Positions 27,604 through 37,027 of a stretch of 64,000 nt of DNA are shown one piece after another. The notes under the pieces were generated by a model. That model was not told the DNA's origin. It saw only the letters and a program-made list of their open reading frames with translations, and made no database searches. This DNA is from Shewanella oneidensis MR-1 (lineage in GTDB: Bacteria > Pseudomonadota > Gammaproteobacteria > Enterobacterales > Shewanellaceae): contig NC_004347.2 of assembly GCF_000146165.2 (NCBI RefSeq), positions 4,201,029 through 4,265,028 on the forward strand, given 5' to 3'. Within the stretch, counting starts at the first letter, position 1. Each line of letters starts with the position of its first letter. The translations under genes and the position numbers were made by a program.

Positions 27604-28449
27604 TTGCAGTTTGCAGTTATTTATCGGCCGTTACTGAGTCTTTTTTGCCTATTCGTTATCCTATCCCCTAGCCTAGCTCAGGCTTTTTCAAGCTCAGAAT
27701 GCATCATTACCATGGGTTACCGCACCAGTGAGCGTCGTCCCTTTATCGAACAGGAACCAAGTAATCAGGGGTTTTACCGCGATATTTACCAAGCCGCTGC
27801 AGAAAAAATTGGTTGCAAATTGCGGGTAGTTCGAGCTCCTAAACTGCGGATTTTACGGGATCTCAAACTCGGTAATGTCGATTTTTATCCTGGTCTGCAT
27901 TTTAGTGAAGAACGCGCCCAATTCGCCTATTTTATCCCTAATGGTCTGTCGGAGCGCTACATAGGAATAAGCCGAGCTGGCGCAGCAAGTATTAATTCAC
28001 TCGCGCAGTTATCCCAAACAGGTATGACGCTATTAATTGCGCCAGGTAGTTATGACTTTAATGGCATATCCAAAACCATGTCGGTACGCAAACCACCTGA
28101 ACTGGATGTACCTAAGGCCTTAGATTACCTGCTTGCCAGCCAAGGTGATTTTTTTATCTACGATCTAGCAACGCTTAACTATTACCTTAAAAATCGTGAT
28201 ATTAGCCAATTTCAGCTGCACCCCGATTGTTGCCAGCAACCTCAAGCCATGTATCTGGGATTTTCCAAAAAAAGTCGTCACTTTCGGGCGCTACAAAACC
28301 CCTATTATCGTGCCAATCTCCCCTTAAGCCCTGATAACATCCCAAGCGTGCTTGCAGAAGATTCCAAGGCCTACGAGTTTGCCAGAGCACTGGCCATAAT
28401 GGATGCAGAGGGTGAAACCCAGCGGATCTATTTCAATCACTTTGGTTAA
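27604..28449 (+). CDS. Periplasmic solute-binding protein (SBP_bac_3 type)
   Basis: 281 residues. The start is TTG 27604, supported by AAGGAG 8 bases upstream and an immediate signal peptide (hydrophobic LLSLFCLFVILSPSLAQA). The mature part follows the ABC-type amino-acid-binding fold: ECIITMGYRTSERRPF, a KLGNVDFYPGLHFSEERAQF segment typical of lobe 1, and a second lobe with SQGDFFIYDLATL. No transporter genes are adjacent, so it may be a stand-alone sensor or scavenging protein. The ligand is unknown. It lies 165 bp upstream of the copper-receptor-like gene in the same direction, and co-regulation is possible. Confidence 0.75.
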   Translation: MQFAVIYRPLLSLFCLFVILSPSLAQAFSSSECIITMGYRTSERRPFIEQEPSNQGFYRDIYQAAAEKIGCKLRVVRAPKLRILRDLKLGNVDFYPGLHFSEERAQFAYFIPNGLSERYIGISRAGAASINSLAQLSQTGMTLLIAPGSYDFNGISKTMSVRKPPELDVPKALDYLLASQGDFFIYDLATLNYYLKNRDISQFQLHPDCCQQPQAMYLGFSKKSRHFRALQNPYYRANLPLSPDNIPSVLAEDSKAYEFARALAIMDAEGETQRIYFNHFG

Positions 28450-28614
28450 TGTACAGCTCACTAAGGCGATTACCTACTCAGATACTGACGACTTAAGTGC
28501 AGCCAACGCTTAAGCAACAACTACTTAAGCCTTATCTTTATAAGCTCTGCGACAAAATGCCGCACCTGTCACACTTCGATGATCTTTATAATGCAGCGCA
28601 ATTTATCCAAGTGA

Positions 28615-30756
28615 ATGGAAGACAATAAGATGGCTGCAACTGCTTTAAATATCCCCCATGGTTTTAAATGCTCGGAAATATCCACCGCACTTACCCTTGC
28701 ATTAGGCTTATCCTTTGCCCCGCTGGCAATGGCCAATGATAATGAACAGACTCAGATTGAGCGTATTTTGGTCCACGGTGAGCAGAGTATCTGCCGCAAT
28801 GCCCTAGGCTCAGCCGATGCCTTACTTAAAGATCAAGGCGTTGATTTCTCTGAAGCTGGAGGAGTTTCGGCGCTACCAGTGCTGAACGGCATGATGGGCG
28901 ATCGCATTAAAGTGTTAGTCGACGGCGCAGACATTACCGCCTCCTGCGCCAACCAAATGAACCCACCGCTATCTTATGTTTCTGCCAACCAAATCAACTC
29001 GGTCGAAGTGGTCGCGGGCGTGTCCCCCGTCAGTGCGGGCGGCGACAATATTGCTGGCGTGATTAAGGTTAATAGTCTCAATCCTAAGTTTACTGACAGC
29101 GAAAACTTAAGTTTTGAAAGCGGTGAGATTTCATCGGGATACCGCAGCACCAGCGACAGCTTATTACTCGGCGCCAAAGCCGGTATTGCCAGCAAAAATG
29201 TAAGCTTAAGCTATCAAGGAGCCTATGAAGACGCCAACAGTTACCACGATGGTAACGGCGACAAAGTGCTCGATACTTTATATCGCGCTCAAAACCACGC
29301 CTTAACGGCAGCATGGCGCGATGAAAAACAACAACTGGCCGTTAAACTGACCCATCAAGCCATTCCATTTCAAGGTTTTCCTAACCAATACATGGATATG
29401 ACTGATAACAAGAGCTACGGTGCCCTAGTTCGCTATCTACGGGATTTAGAAAATGACGGCGAGTTTAGTGCCCAGCTCAACTGGCACAGTGTAAAACATG
29501 AAATGGGCTTCTTCACCCCAGAAAAAACCGGCAAAATGCCGATGAATACAGAGGGTAGCGATTACAGCTACCAACTGCACTGGCGCTTAACTATGGGGGA
29601 TGACAGTACGCTACTGCTTGGCCAGGAATACTATAGCTATCAATTAGATGATATTTGGCCAGCGGTGCCAGGCACTATGATGGCCCCCAATGACTATATC
29701 AATATTAACGATGGTGAACGTCGCCGCGCTGCAGTTTACGGTGAATGGCAACAAAACCTCAATCCGCTTTGGTGGTTATCCGCTGGGGTACGCTATGAAT
29801 ATGTGACCACAGATACGGGTGAAGTGCAGGCCTACAGCAACATGCCAATGATGGGCATGCCCAATGTGGATGCCGAGGCGGCAAAAGCCTTTAATGCCAT
29901 GGACAGAAGCCGAGACGATAACCTAATCGATGCGACATTGCTGGCACGCTATCAATTGTCGGCCAAACAACAACTGGAATTTGGCTTAGCCCGTAAAAAT
30001 CGCGCCCCTAACCTCTATGAGCGTTACAGTTGGGGCCGCGGCGTCATGGCAACCACTATGATTGGCTGGTATGGCGACGGTAACGGTTATGTCGGCAACC
30101 CCGATCTAAAGCCCGAAACGGCCCACACCCTAAGTGCAGCTTACAAATTTAATGGCGATGCATGGCAGTTCTCGACCACGGCTTGGTATAGCGCAGTAAC
30201 CGATTATATCGATGCTGAAGTGATTGGCAGCTTTAACCGTACCAGTACACCCGCAGGTAAACGCAATATCCTAAAATTCACCAACGAAGATGCCAATTTA
30301 TATGGCGCTAAGTTCAGCGCACTCTACCTATTAGCCGATACCGACAGTGGTAAGTGGCAGATGCTCGGTAAACTCAACATCACCCGTGGCGAGCGCGATG
30401 AAGGTAATGAACCACTTTATCAAATCAAACCGTTACAAACCGAGTTAGCCCTCAGCCACCAACTCGGCGATTGGGAAAACCGCTTGGCATGGCAATGGGT
30501 GGCGACAAAGGATCGCGTTGATGATCGCCGTTTAGAGAACGAAACGAGCAGCTATTCGCTACTGAACTTAAGCAGTAGCATCAAATGGCAAGAGCTGAGT
30601 TTAACCTTTGCGATCAATAACCTGTTTGATACTTACTATGAGCTGCCACTCGGTGGTGTAAGCATTGCCGAGTTTAAGGCCGATAGCAGCAATGGCTTTA
30701 GCCAAGTCGCGGGCTCGGGTCGCTCATTTGAATTAGGTGCAAGCTACCGCTTCTAA
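28615..30756 (+). CDS. TonB-dependent outer-membrane receptor, OprC/NosA-like (copper)
   Basis: 713 residues (an ATG at 28630, with GGAAG before it, is a likely alternative start). A signal peptide ends near MANDNEQ. The plug domain contains DRIKVLVDGADI, then SCANQMNPPLSY, which gives a CxxxM pair at C111 and M115, and SVEVVAGVSPVSAGGDNIAGVI. The C-terminal 22-strand barrel ends SFELGASYRF with terminal Phe. In OprC the equivalent CxxxM binds copper, and the extracellular loops here are Met-rich (e.g. SNMPMMGMPNVD). Copper is therefore the likely cargo, by family inference. It ends at a terminator at 30780-30809. Confidence 0.85.
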   Translation: MEDNKMAATALNIPHGFKCSEISTALTLALGLSFAPLAMANDNEQTQIERILVHGEQSICRNALGSADALLKDQGVDFSEAGGVSALPVLNGMMGDRIKVLVDGADITASCANQMNPPLSYVSANQINSVEVVAGVSPVSAGGDNIAGVIKVNSLNPKFTDSENLSFESGEISSGYRSTSDSLLLGAKAGIASKNVSLSYQGAYEDANSYHDGNGDKVLDTLYRAQNHALTAAWRDEKQQLAVKLTHQAIPFQGFPNQYMDMTDNKSYGALVRYLRDLENDGEFSAQLNWHSVKHEMGFFTPEKTGKMPMNTEGSDYSYQLHWRLTMGDDSTLLLGQEYYSYQLDDIWPAVPGTMMAPNDYININDGERRRAAVYGEWQQNLNPLWWLSAGVRYEYVTTDTGEVQAYSNMPMMGMPNVDAEAAKAFNAMDRSRDDNLIDATLLARYQLSAKQQLEFGLARKNRAPNLYERYSWGRGVMATTMIGWYGDGNGYVGNPDLKPETAHTLSAAYKFNGDAWQFSTTAWYSAVTDYIDAEVIGSFNRTSTPAGKRNILKFTNEDANLYGAKFSALYLLADTDSGKWQMLGKLNITRGERDEGNEPLYQIKPLQTELALSHQLGDWENRLAWQWVATKDRVDDRRLENETSSYSLLNLSSSIKWQELSLTFAINNLFDTYYELPLGGVSIAEFKADSSNGFSQVAGSGRSFELGASYRF

Positions 30757-30779
30757 AAAGTAGAACGACATAAAATCAA

Positions 30780-30811
30780 AAAGGGCAAATGCGAACGCAT
30801 TTGCCCTTTTG
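30780..30811 (+). terminator. Terminator after the OprC-like receptor gene
   Basis: A 14-bp stem AAAGGGCAAATGCG / CGCATTTGCCCTTT with a 2-base loop and following T residues. The A-rich left side means it may also act on the converging pmbA. Confidence 0.85.
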
Positions 30812-30873
30812 TTTAAAGCTCATTCAGTTAACGCTGAGCCGTTAGACTGAATGACTCAATTAGGTTAACTAAA

Positions 30874-32217
30874 TCAGTTACCCGCAACCTTCATCTCGGA
30901 TAATAAAATCCCGCCAGTGCGAATAGAAGAGCGTAAATCGAAGTCTTTACTGACCGCCTGTATCCCACGGAACATATCCTTAAGATTGCCAGCAATGGTA
31001 ATTTCTTCCACGGGGAATTGGACTTCACCATTTTCGACGTAAAAACCCGCGGCGCCACGGGAATAATCCCCCGTCACCATATTCACGCCTTGGCCCATCA
31101 CCTCAGTGACAATCAAGCCCGTGCCCATGCCTTTGACTAATTCATCAAAACCTTGGCCAGTGTGCGCTAAGGTCCAGTTATAGATCCCGCCCGCATGTCC
31201 AGTGTTTGGTAGGCTCAATTTGCGCGCCGAATAACTGGTTAGCAGGTAGGTTTCTAACATGCCGCGATCGATAATGCGCCTATCTTGGGTCGCAACCCCT
31301 TCACTATCGTAGTTGGCACTGGCGAGCGCACCTAATAGATGCGGCTGCTCTTCAATGCTGAACCAATCAGGGAAGATTTGGGTGTGAATGGCATCGAGTA
31401 AGAAGCTCGATTTACGATACAAGCTGCCACCGCTGATGGCACCAATCAAATGGCCGATTAAGCCGGTCGCAATCTCTGGCGCCAGTAATATTGGCAAACG
31501 GGTGGTGGCGATCTTACGCGCCCCTAAACGGCTCACGGTTTTCTCGGCGGTTTTTAGCCCCACCGATTCAGGTGAAAGCATCTCATTGAATTTACGGGCG
31601 ATAGTGTAATCGTAATCCCGCTGCATATTGCCGTTGCGGTCTTCACCAATCACGCTGCAACTTAAGCTATAACGGGAGCTGCAGTAACCATTTAAAAAGC
31701 CATGACTATTACCGTAGACCTTTACCGATGTATGGGCATTGGCGCTCGCTCCGTCGGAGTTATTGATGCGCGGATCGGCATCGAGCGCAGCGGTTTCGGC
31801 GCGAATGGCCAATTGGGCTAATTCGTCGGCTGAAATCTCTTGCGGATAGTAGAGCTTAAGATCGCGGATCTCGGTCGCCATCAGCGCTTTATCCGCCAGG
31901 CCACTAAAGGGATCTGCCGAAGTGTAACGGGCGATATCATCGGCCGCTTTTACCGCCAGCGCAATGGCTTCAGGGCTGAGATCAGAGGTTGATGAACTGC
32001 CCTTGCAACCATCGCGATAAACCGTAATACCGAGGGCGCCATCTTTATTAAACTCTACCGTTTCAACTTCCTTTAAACGGGTTGAAACCGATAATCCCTG
32101 TTGTTTACTGATCGCCACTTCAGCGGCATTTGTCCCTAATTTATTCGCATATTCGAGGGCCACAGCAACCGCATCTTTCAGCGCGGTCAATTCACTATCG
32201 ATTCTGTTCAAAGACAC
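30874..32217 (-). CDS. pmbA: Metalloprotease PmbA/TldE (TldD partner)
   Basis: 447 residues, U62 family. It contains KQQGLSVSTRLKEVETVEFN, the Ser/Thr-rich GCKGSSSTSDLSP segment, LLAPEIATGLIGHLIGAISGGSLYRKSSF (in place of the HExxxH seen in TldD), and the glycine-rich C-terminal NTGHAGGIYNWTL and GDYSRGAAGFYVENGE. PmbA forms a heterodimeric protease with TldD (encoded at 44749-46197), known from microcin B17 maturation and CcdA degradation. It is divergent from darP (yjgA), a common arrangement in gammaproteobacteria. Confidence 0.95.
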   Translation of the reverse strand: MSLNRIDSELTALKDAVAVALEYANKLGTNAAEVAISKQQGLSVSTRLKEVETVEFNKDGALGITVYRDGCKGSSSTSDLSPEAIALAVKAADDIARYTSADPFSGLADKALMATEIRDLKLYYPQEISADELAQLAIRAETAALDADPRINNSDGASANAHTSVKVYGNSHGFLNGYCSSRYSLSCSVIGEDRNGNMQRDYDYTIARKFNEMLSPESVGLKTAEKTVSRLGARKIATTRLPILLAPEIATGLIGHLIGAISGGSLYRKSSFLLDAIHTQIFPDWFSIEEQPHLLGALASANYDSEGVATQDRRIIDRGMLETYLLTSYSARKLSLPNTGHAGGIYNWTLAHTGQGFDELVKGMGTGLIVTEVMGQGVNMVTGDYSRGAAGFYVENGEVQFPVEEITIAGNLKDMFRGIQAVSKDFDLRSSIRTGGILLSEMKVAGN

Positions 32218-32378
32218 AAAGCAACTCTTTCGTTATAGGCAATGACGCTAGCATAACAAACACCCATCCCATTCACATTATTTATTGCGTGCTTTACTGA
32301 TTGAATCGCGCTTTAGCTAGGCGAATTTTGGCGGGAGATGTTATTATTAGCGCGTAATTTAACTGAGGTTTTATCTAT

Positions 32379-32912
32379 ATGAAGATTGTTGGTGATTCAG
32401 AACATTTTAAACAGCCCTATGACAGTAACGACGAGTATGTCAGTAAAACTGAGGATAAGCGTGACTGCGAAGCGGCTCAAAAAGTCGGTATGGAACTGGT
32501 CTCACTCAGCAAAACCCAGCTAGATAAAATCGAGCTGGACGAGCACTTATACGACAGCATTCAGCAAGCTCATAAGATCAAGCCAAAGACCGAAGCCTAT
32601 CGCCGCCATATGCAATATATCGGCAAACTGATGCGCAACGTCGATATTGAACCGATCAAGGCGTCGCTCGCCGTGGTGCTGAACAAAAACAGCAACGAAA
32701 CCGCCAAGCTGCAAATGTTCGAGAAAATGCGTGAGCGTTTACTCACCCAAGGCGACGGTGAAATCCAAACCGTAGTGGAACATTACCCACAGTTGGATAG
32801 ACAAAAACTCCGCACCTTAGTGCGCCAAGCGACCAAAGAGCTGGCGAAAGGCCCAGAGTCAAAATCCTCAAAAGAGCTGTTTAAATATTTACGCAGCGAA
32901 ATCCAAGACTAA
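32379..32912 (+). CDS. yjgA: Ribosome-associated protein DarP/YjgA (DUF615)
   Basis: 177 residues, helical and highly charged, with the family's HMQYIGKLMRNVDIEPIKASL and RQKLRTLVRQATKEL segments. It begins at ATG 32379. DUF615 proteins bind the 50S subunit and assist late assembly. It is divergent from pmbA. The lipoprotein gene that follows begins 28 bp later and may be cotranscribed. Confidence 0.93.
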   Translation: MKIVGDSEHFKQPYDSNDEYVSKTEDKRDCEAAQKVGMELVSLSKTQLDKIELDEHLYDSIQQAHKIKPKTEAYRRHMQYIGKLMRNVDIEPIKASLAVVLNKNSNETAKLQMFEKMRERLLTQGDGEIQTVVEHYPQLDRQKLRTLVRQATKELAKGPESKSSKELFKYLRSEIQD

Positions 32913-32940
32913 TCAACCTGCACCACAAGGATGTTTGCTT

Positions 32941-35421
32941 ATGCGATTTAGCAAAACGTTATCAGTATTTTCTTGGGCATTACTGGGCGCAACTGCGCTC
33001 AGTGGTTGTAATGGCGCCGCTGATGGCACTGACGCTGATGGCAGTACCGACAGTTATAGCCTCAGCTTAAGCTACAAAACCTTAGTTAACGGTCAATGTG
33101 CCGATAGCACGAGCAGTTTAAGTTTCCCTACTGACGCCAGCTTTTGTGCGCTTGCAACCTTAAAACAAGGCTCAGCAAACGTCAGCGGACAACTGATTAA
33201 TTTTAGCGCCACCTTAGGCACAGTCTCCCCAGCAACGAAATTAACCAATGCCAATGGTGTGGCTGAAGTGATTATTGCTAATGCAAGCTTAACCGAAGGT
33301 GCGGGGACCGTCAGCGCAACCTACACTCCCACAGGTGCTGCAGCCTTAACGGCTACACGTAACTATGAATTTATTGGCAAGGGCGGGTCGGGTACCGTTA
33401 CTCCACCCAAACTGAGTGCTAGTATTGTCAATGGTGCAAACTTGGTCACACGCTTTAAAGTGGATGAAGCCGTACAACTGCAAGCCATCTTGCTTGATAC
33501 TGAAAGCAAAGGCATTGCCGATGCTAAAGTCACCTTTAGTGCGGGCACCGCCACCCTCAATCCAGCTAGCGCATTGACCAATAGCCAAGGTCTTGCCCAG
33601 GTGACTTATACGCCAAGCGCGACTGAGTTAGGGGCAAATACCTTAACAGTGACAGTCGATTATCAAGGTCAATCGCTGCAAAGTAGCAGCTTATATGAAG
33701 TGCTCAGCAAAGATGCCATCAACGAAACGGGCACCCTCAAGCTAGGATCGTTTAACGGAACCAGCTTCACTGAAGGTAAACTTGGCAGCACTTTAACGCC
33801 ACAGACTGATGGCAGCTATAAAATTAGCGCCGGCGGCAGCTTTGGGGTAACCGCAAGCTTAGTATTAGAAGCGAGTGATGGCACGATTACTCGAGTACAA
33901 ACGCCTTCATCAATGAGTTTTAGCTCTGACTGTACTGCCAGCAATAACGCCACCTTAGACACGCCTGTCACTACCTTATCGGGCAATGCCAGCTCAACCT
34001 TCCAAGACACCAGTTGCAGCGGTAACAGTGAGCGTAATGACCAAATTATCGCGACCACAGTGGTCGGCAATCAAACGCTTACGGCCAATTTCCCGTTCAC
34101 GCTACAGCGCCAAACCCTCGCAAGCCTAAGCTTTGAATCGGCAACGCCTAGCCAAATTCGCATCAAAGGTGCGGGTGGTACAGGGTCGAGTGAATCATCC
34201 CTAGTCAGCTTTAAAGTCACCAGCGCAAATGGCCAGCCCGCAGCGCAGCAAAAGGTCAGTTTTAGTTTAGATACCGTTGTTGGCGGCTTAAGTTTTGCCA
34301 ATGGCAGCGCCAGTGCAGAGAGCCTCACTAACTCCCAAGGTATCGCCAGTGTGCGAGTGCTATCGGGCACTGTGCCCACCCCCGTTCGCGTTGTTGCCAC
34401 TGCCGTGGATGCTGATACCAAAGAGGTGATTACCAGCCAGTCAGAGCAATTAACCGTCAATACAGGTTTGCCACAACAGCTTGGTTTTAGCCTGTCGACG
34501 ACGATAGTCAACCCAGAAGCGGGCGATCATGATGGTGAAACAGCGACGATAACCGCAAGACTATCGGACAGTTTTGGAAACCCAGCGCCCGACGATACCA
34601 CGATTAACTTCACCACAGAGGGCGGGCAAATCGCCCCAAGCTGCCAGACCAAAAATGGTGCTTGCAGCGTGACTTGGACATCCAGCGATTATCGCCCTCA
34701 GGATCATCGCATTAGCATATTGGCTTACGCCCTCGGTCACGAAACCTTTTTCGATACCAATGGCAACAACCAGTTTGATAGCGCAGATGGCGGGGCTATC
34801 GCTAAAGCCTGTTTATTCAATGGTGTAGCAACTAACTGCAGCGGTAATGGTATGGATGTCGAAACCTTCCACAGCAAGGGGTTTAGCGACTTACCGACGG
34901 CGTTTCGTGATGATAATGAAAACTTTAGCTTCGACAGTGGCGAGCGCTATTTCGACAACCTCGCCCGTGACACTTATCCTGCAGCCGATGGCAAGTTTAA
35001 CGGCCCGCAATGCCTAGGCAGCCTCTGTGGTACAGGTCAAGCTAACAAAACCTATGTTCGCAAAGGATTGGTAATGAGCATGTCTGGCTCACAGGCTTAT
35101 ATCAGTGTGATGCAGGACGGTGTGCGACTTGCCAGCGTCAATGATATAAAACCCGTTGCCGCAGGTGCCCAATCTAAGTTTGTGGTGTTTGTTCACGACA
35201 GTGCCAAACAAATTCTGCCCGCCAAAACCAGTATCGAACTCTGTGTCGACTGTAATGGTGCTCCAGAGATTACCGAGGTTCCTAATACCCTCTCTGCTAA
35301 GGATGGTTTAGGCACTCCACTCAGTTTTAGCGCCTTCGCAGGCAATAATGTCAGCATTATTGCCACGACCCCTAAGGGTATCAAAACCACCAATTTAGGC
35401 TTTACGGTGCCAACGTTGTAA
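32941..35421 (+). CDS. Lipoprotein with bacterial Ig-like (Big_1) repeats
   Basis: 826 residues from ATG 32941, with AAGGAT upstream (a TTG at 32935 is the alternative). The signal peptide ends with lipobox LSGC followed by Asn, so it is a lipid-anchored envelope protein. At least three to four Ig-like modules of invasin/Big_1 type are seen, marked by 'LTNSQGLAQVTYTPS', 'LTNSQGIASVRVLSG' and 'ADSFGNPAPDDTTINFTT'-like strands. A DTNGNNQFDSAD segment near residue 605 looks like an EF-hand or dockerin calcium loop, and a similar acidic loop follows (DDNENFSFDSGE). The function is unknown. Adhesion or surface structure is a guess from architecture. A terminator follows at 35429-35452. Confidence 0.75.
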   Translation: MRFSKTLSVFSWALLGATALSGCNGAADGTDADGSTDSYSLSLSYKTLVNGQCADSTSSLSFPTDASFCALATLKQGSANVSGQLINFSATLGTVSPATKLTNANGVAEVIIANASLTEGAGTVSATYTPTGAAALTATRNYEFIGKGGSGTVTPPKLSASIVNGANLVTRFKVDEAVQLQAILLDTESKGIADAKVTFSAGTATLNPASALTNSQGLAQVTYTPSATELGANTLTVTVDYQGQSLQSSSLYEVLSKDAINETGTLKLGSFNGTSFTEGKLGSTLTPQTDGSYKISAGGSFGVTASLVLEASDGTITRVQTPSSMSFSSDCTASNNATLDTPVTTLSGNASSTFQDTSCSGNSERNDQIIATTVVGNQTLTANFPFTLQRQTLASLSFESATPSQIRIKGAGGTGSSESSLVSFKVTSANGQPAAQQKVSFSLDTVVGGLSFANGSASAESLTNSQGIASVRVLSGTVPTPVRVVATAVDADTKEVITSQSEQLTVNTGLPQQLGFSLSTTIVNPEAGDHDGETATITARLSDSFGNPAPDDTTINFTTEGGQIAPSCQTKNGACSVTWTSSDYRPQDHRISILAYALGHETFFDTNGNNQFDSADGGAIAKACLFNGVATNCSGNGMDVETFHSKGFSDLPTAFRDDNENFSFDSGERYFDNLARDTYPAADGKFNGPQCLGSLCGTGQANKTYVRKGLVMSMSGSQAYISVMQDGVRLASVNDIKPVAAGAQSKFVVFVHDSAKQILPAKTSIELCVDCNGAPEITEVPNTLSAKDGLGTPLSFSAFAGNNVSIIATTPKGIKTTNLGFTVPTL

Positions 35422-35428
35422 CCAACAA

Positions 35429-35455
35429 AAAGACCCGCTGATGCGGGTCTTTTAC
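35429..35455. terminator. Terminator between the Ig-repeat lipoprotein gene and puuP
   Basis: AAAGACCCGC / GCGGGTCTTT (35429-35438, 35443-35452) with a 4-base loop, A-rich before and T-rich after. It can serve both convergent genes. Confidence 0.9.
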
Positions 35456-35475
35456 TTTATGGGTTAATACGTTGG

Positions 35476-36807
35476 TTAACTCTGCAATTCTACCGCCTTG
35501 CGCAAGCGTAGGCTGCGCAGCGCCAGATACAGCATCCCCACAGCTCCCCAAATTAAACCGAGTTCTAATGACTGAGGCTCAAGGTTAATCCACAGCACGC
35601 CAATGGTTGCCGCGCCACACAAGGGCAAAACGAAATACTGCAAATGCTCCTTAAGGGATTGATTACGTTTTTCTTTAATATAAAACTGCACAATCACCGA
35701 CAGGTTAACAAAGGTAAAGGCAACTAAAGCACCGAAGTTCACTAAGGCTAAAGCCATTTCTAAATCAAAGGACACCGCCGAAAGCGCCAGTAACCCCACC
35801 AGAACCACGTTAAATGCCGGGGTACGCCATTTAGGGTGAACATAACCAAAGCCTTTATTGGGCAACATATTGTCGCGCCCCATCACATAGAGGATGCGCG
35901 CCACCCCCGCATGAGCTGCCATGCCCGAAGCTAACACCGCAATTGTTGTCGCCACTAGTACAATAGACTGGAATAAATTACCGCCCACATAGAGCGCAAT
36001 CTCAGGCAAAACGGCATCCAACTGCTCGAAGCGAGAAATATCAGGGAAATAGAGTTGCAAGAAATAGGACACGCTGACAAAAATCACCCCGCCAATCAAC
36101 GCCGTCAACAAAATAGCACGTGGGATGACTCGTTTTGCATCCTTAGTTTCTTCACTTAGCGAACTTAAGCCATCAAAACCTAAGAAGGAGAAACACAGAA
36201 TGGTTGCACCGGTAAAGAGCGGCGCTAAGGTTACCTGCTCCGAATAGAATGGACGCACGCTGGCAATCACCCCTTCACCTTCCCCAAGGGACAGGCTATG
36301 GGCCATTAAGCCAATAAACACTAAGATAATCGCTATCTGGGCAAATACGATAACCCCATTAAAATTCGCAACTAAATCAATGCCTCTAAGGTTGAGTACC
36401 GTCATAACTGTGACTAAACCAAAGATAAAAATCCAAGGTTCCACATTAGGGAACATAGCGGTGAGGTAGATTTTGGCCAGTAGCATGTTGATCATCGGCA
36501 TAAACATATAATCGAGTAGCGATGACCAGCCCACCATAAAACCGACATTTGGACTAAAGTTTTTTTGAGCATAGGTATAAGCCGACCCCGCATAGGGATA
36601 TTTACGCACTAAATGACCATAGCTAAAAGCGGTAAAGAGAATCCCCGCTAATGCGAGCAAGTAAGAAGTGGCCACATGGCCAGAGGTGATCTCAGAGACA
36701 ATTCCGAAGGTGTCAAACACGGCCATAGGCGTGAGGTACGCAAGCCCCATCACAACCACCTGCCACAGATTAAGGCTTTGCTTTAAGCCCGGTTTTTGTT
36801 GGCTCAT
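35476..36807 (-). CDS. puuP: Putrescine importer PuuP-type APC permease
   Basis: 443 residues with about 12 hydrophobic segments. The N-terminus [20 protein letters not shown], followed by [12 protein letters not shown] and [11 protein letters not shown], and the later [20 protein letters not shown] and [20 protein letters not shown], closely follow the E. coli PuuP pattern, so the specific name is used. PuuP takes up putrescine by proton symport for catabolism. Start ATG 36807 overlaps the stop of a 30-codon small ORF (ATGA), and its ribosome site GGAGGTG is inside a short hairpin. No puu catabolic genes are adjacent. Confidence 0.85.
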   Translation of the reverse strand: MSQQKPGLKQSLNLWQVVVMGLAYLTPMAVFDTFGIVSEITSGHVATSYLLALAGILFTAFSYGHLVRKYPYAGSAYTYAQKNFSPNVGFMVGWSSLLDYMFMPMINMLLAKIYLTAMFPNVEPWIFIFGLVTVMTVLNLRGIDLVANFNGVIVFAQIAIILVFIGLMAHSLSLGEGEGVIASVRPFYSEQVTLAPLFTGATILCFSFLGFDGLSSLSEETKDAKRVIPRAILLTALIGGVIFVSVSYFLQLYFPDISRFEQLDAVLPEIALYVGGNLFQSIVLVATTIAVLASGMAAHAGVARILYVMGRDNMLPNKGFGYVHPKWRTPAFNVVLVGLLALSAVSFDLEMALALVNFGALVAFTFVNLSVIVQFYIKEKRNQSLKEHLQYFVLPLCGAATIGVLWINLEPQSLELGLIWGAVGMLYLALRSLRLRKAVELQS

Positions 36808-36896
36808 ACACCACCTCCCAGTAAAGTAGGTGGAATGACTAACGCAACATGTTGATTGACGGCAACGACCGAAAATCCGGTAAACAACAGCCCCAT
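36804..36896 (-). CDS. 30-residue hydrophobic small protein or leader peptide coupled to puuP
   Basis: An ATG at 36896 with AGGA 7 bases upstream opens 30 codons ending in a TGA that overlaps the puuP start (ATGA). The peptide begins [15 protein letters not shown] and ends in [10 protein letters not shown]. It is almost wholly hydrophobic with a Pro-Pro pair near the end. Translational coupling to the transporter is likely from the overlap. It could be a single-span transporter subunit or a regulatory leader (Pro-Pro can slow ribosomes). It does not resemble the ornithine-sensing SpeFL leader. I know no family for it. Confidence 0.6.
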   Translation of the reverse strand: MGLLFTGFSVVAVNQHVALVIPPTLLGGGV

Positions 36897-36931
36897 TGAA
36901 TTGTCCTCAGTAAAGTAGGTTCAAACGAACC
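36811..36931 (-). promoter_or_regulatory. puuP leader: duplicated ribosome-site segments and hairpins
   Basis: ACCTACTTTACTG occurs twice on the minus strand (36920-36908 and 36831-36819), each immediately before a Shine-Dalgarno, first for the small ORF and then for puuP. The proximal copy forms CCACCT/AGGTGG (36833-36828 with 36816-36811), which covers the puuP ribosome site. The distal copy abuts AGGTTC/GAACCT (36931-36916). These stems could make puuP translation depend on translation of the small ORF. Confidence 0.55.
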
Positions 36932-36991
36932 TCATATCATTTCCGGATGTTTACCGGCCTCTATTGGTTTAAAACCCATACATTCAAAAAG

Positions 36992-37027
36992 AAAATAACC
37001 GAGGCACTGAATACCTCGGTTATTTTT
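36992..37027. terminator. Orphan bidirectional terminator upstream of puuP
   Basis: A 13-bp perfect stem (AAAATAACCGAGG at 36992-37004, CCTCGGTTATTTT at 37014-37026) with a 9-base loop is followed by T residues on both strands. No plus-strand gene ends here. The remaining 37028-37400 is A/T-rich without a recognised gene. Confidence 0.7.

Noticed and set aside
36804..36931. puuP leader considered as a SpeFL-type ornithine sensor
   Set aside because: The peptide is hydrophobic and shares no residues with SpeFL's His/Arg/Phe-rich sequence. It is left as a new small ORF.
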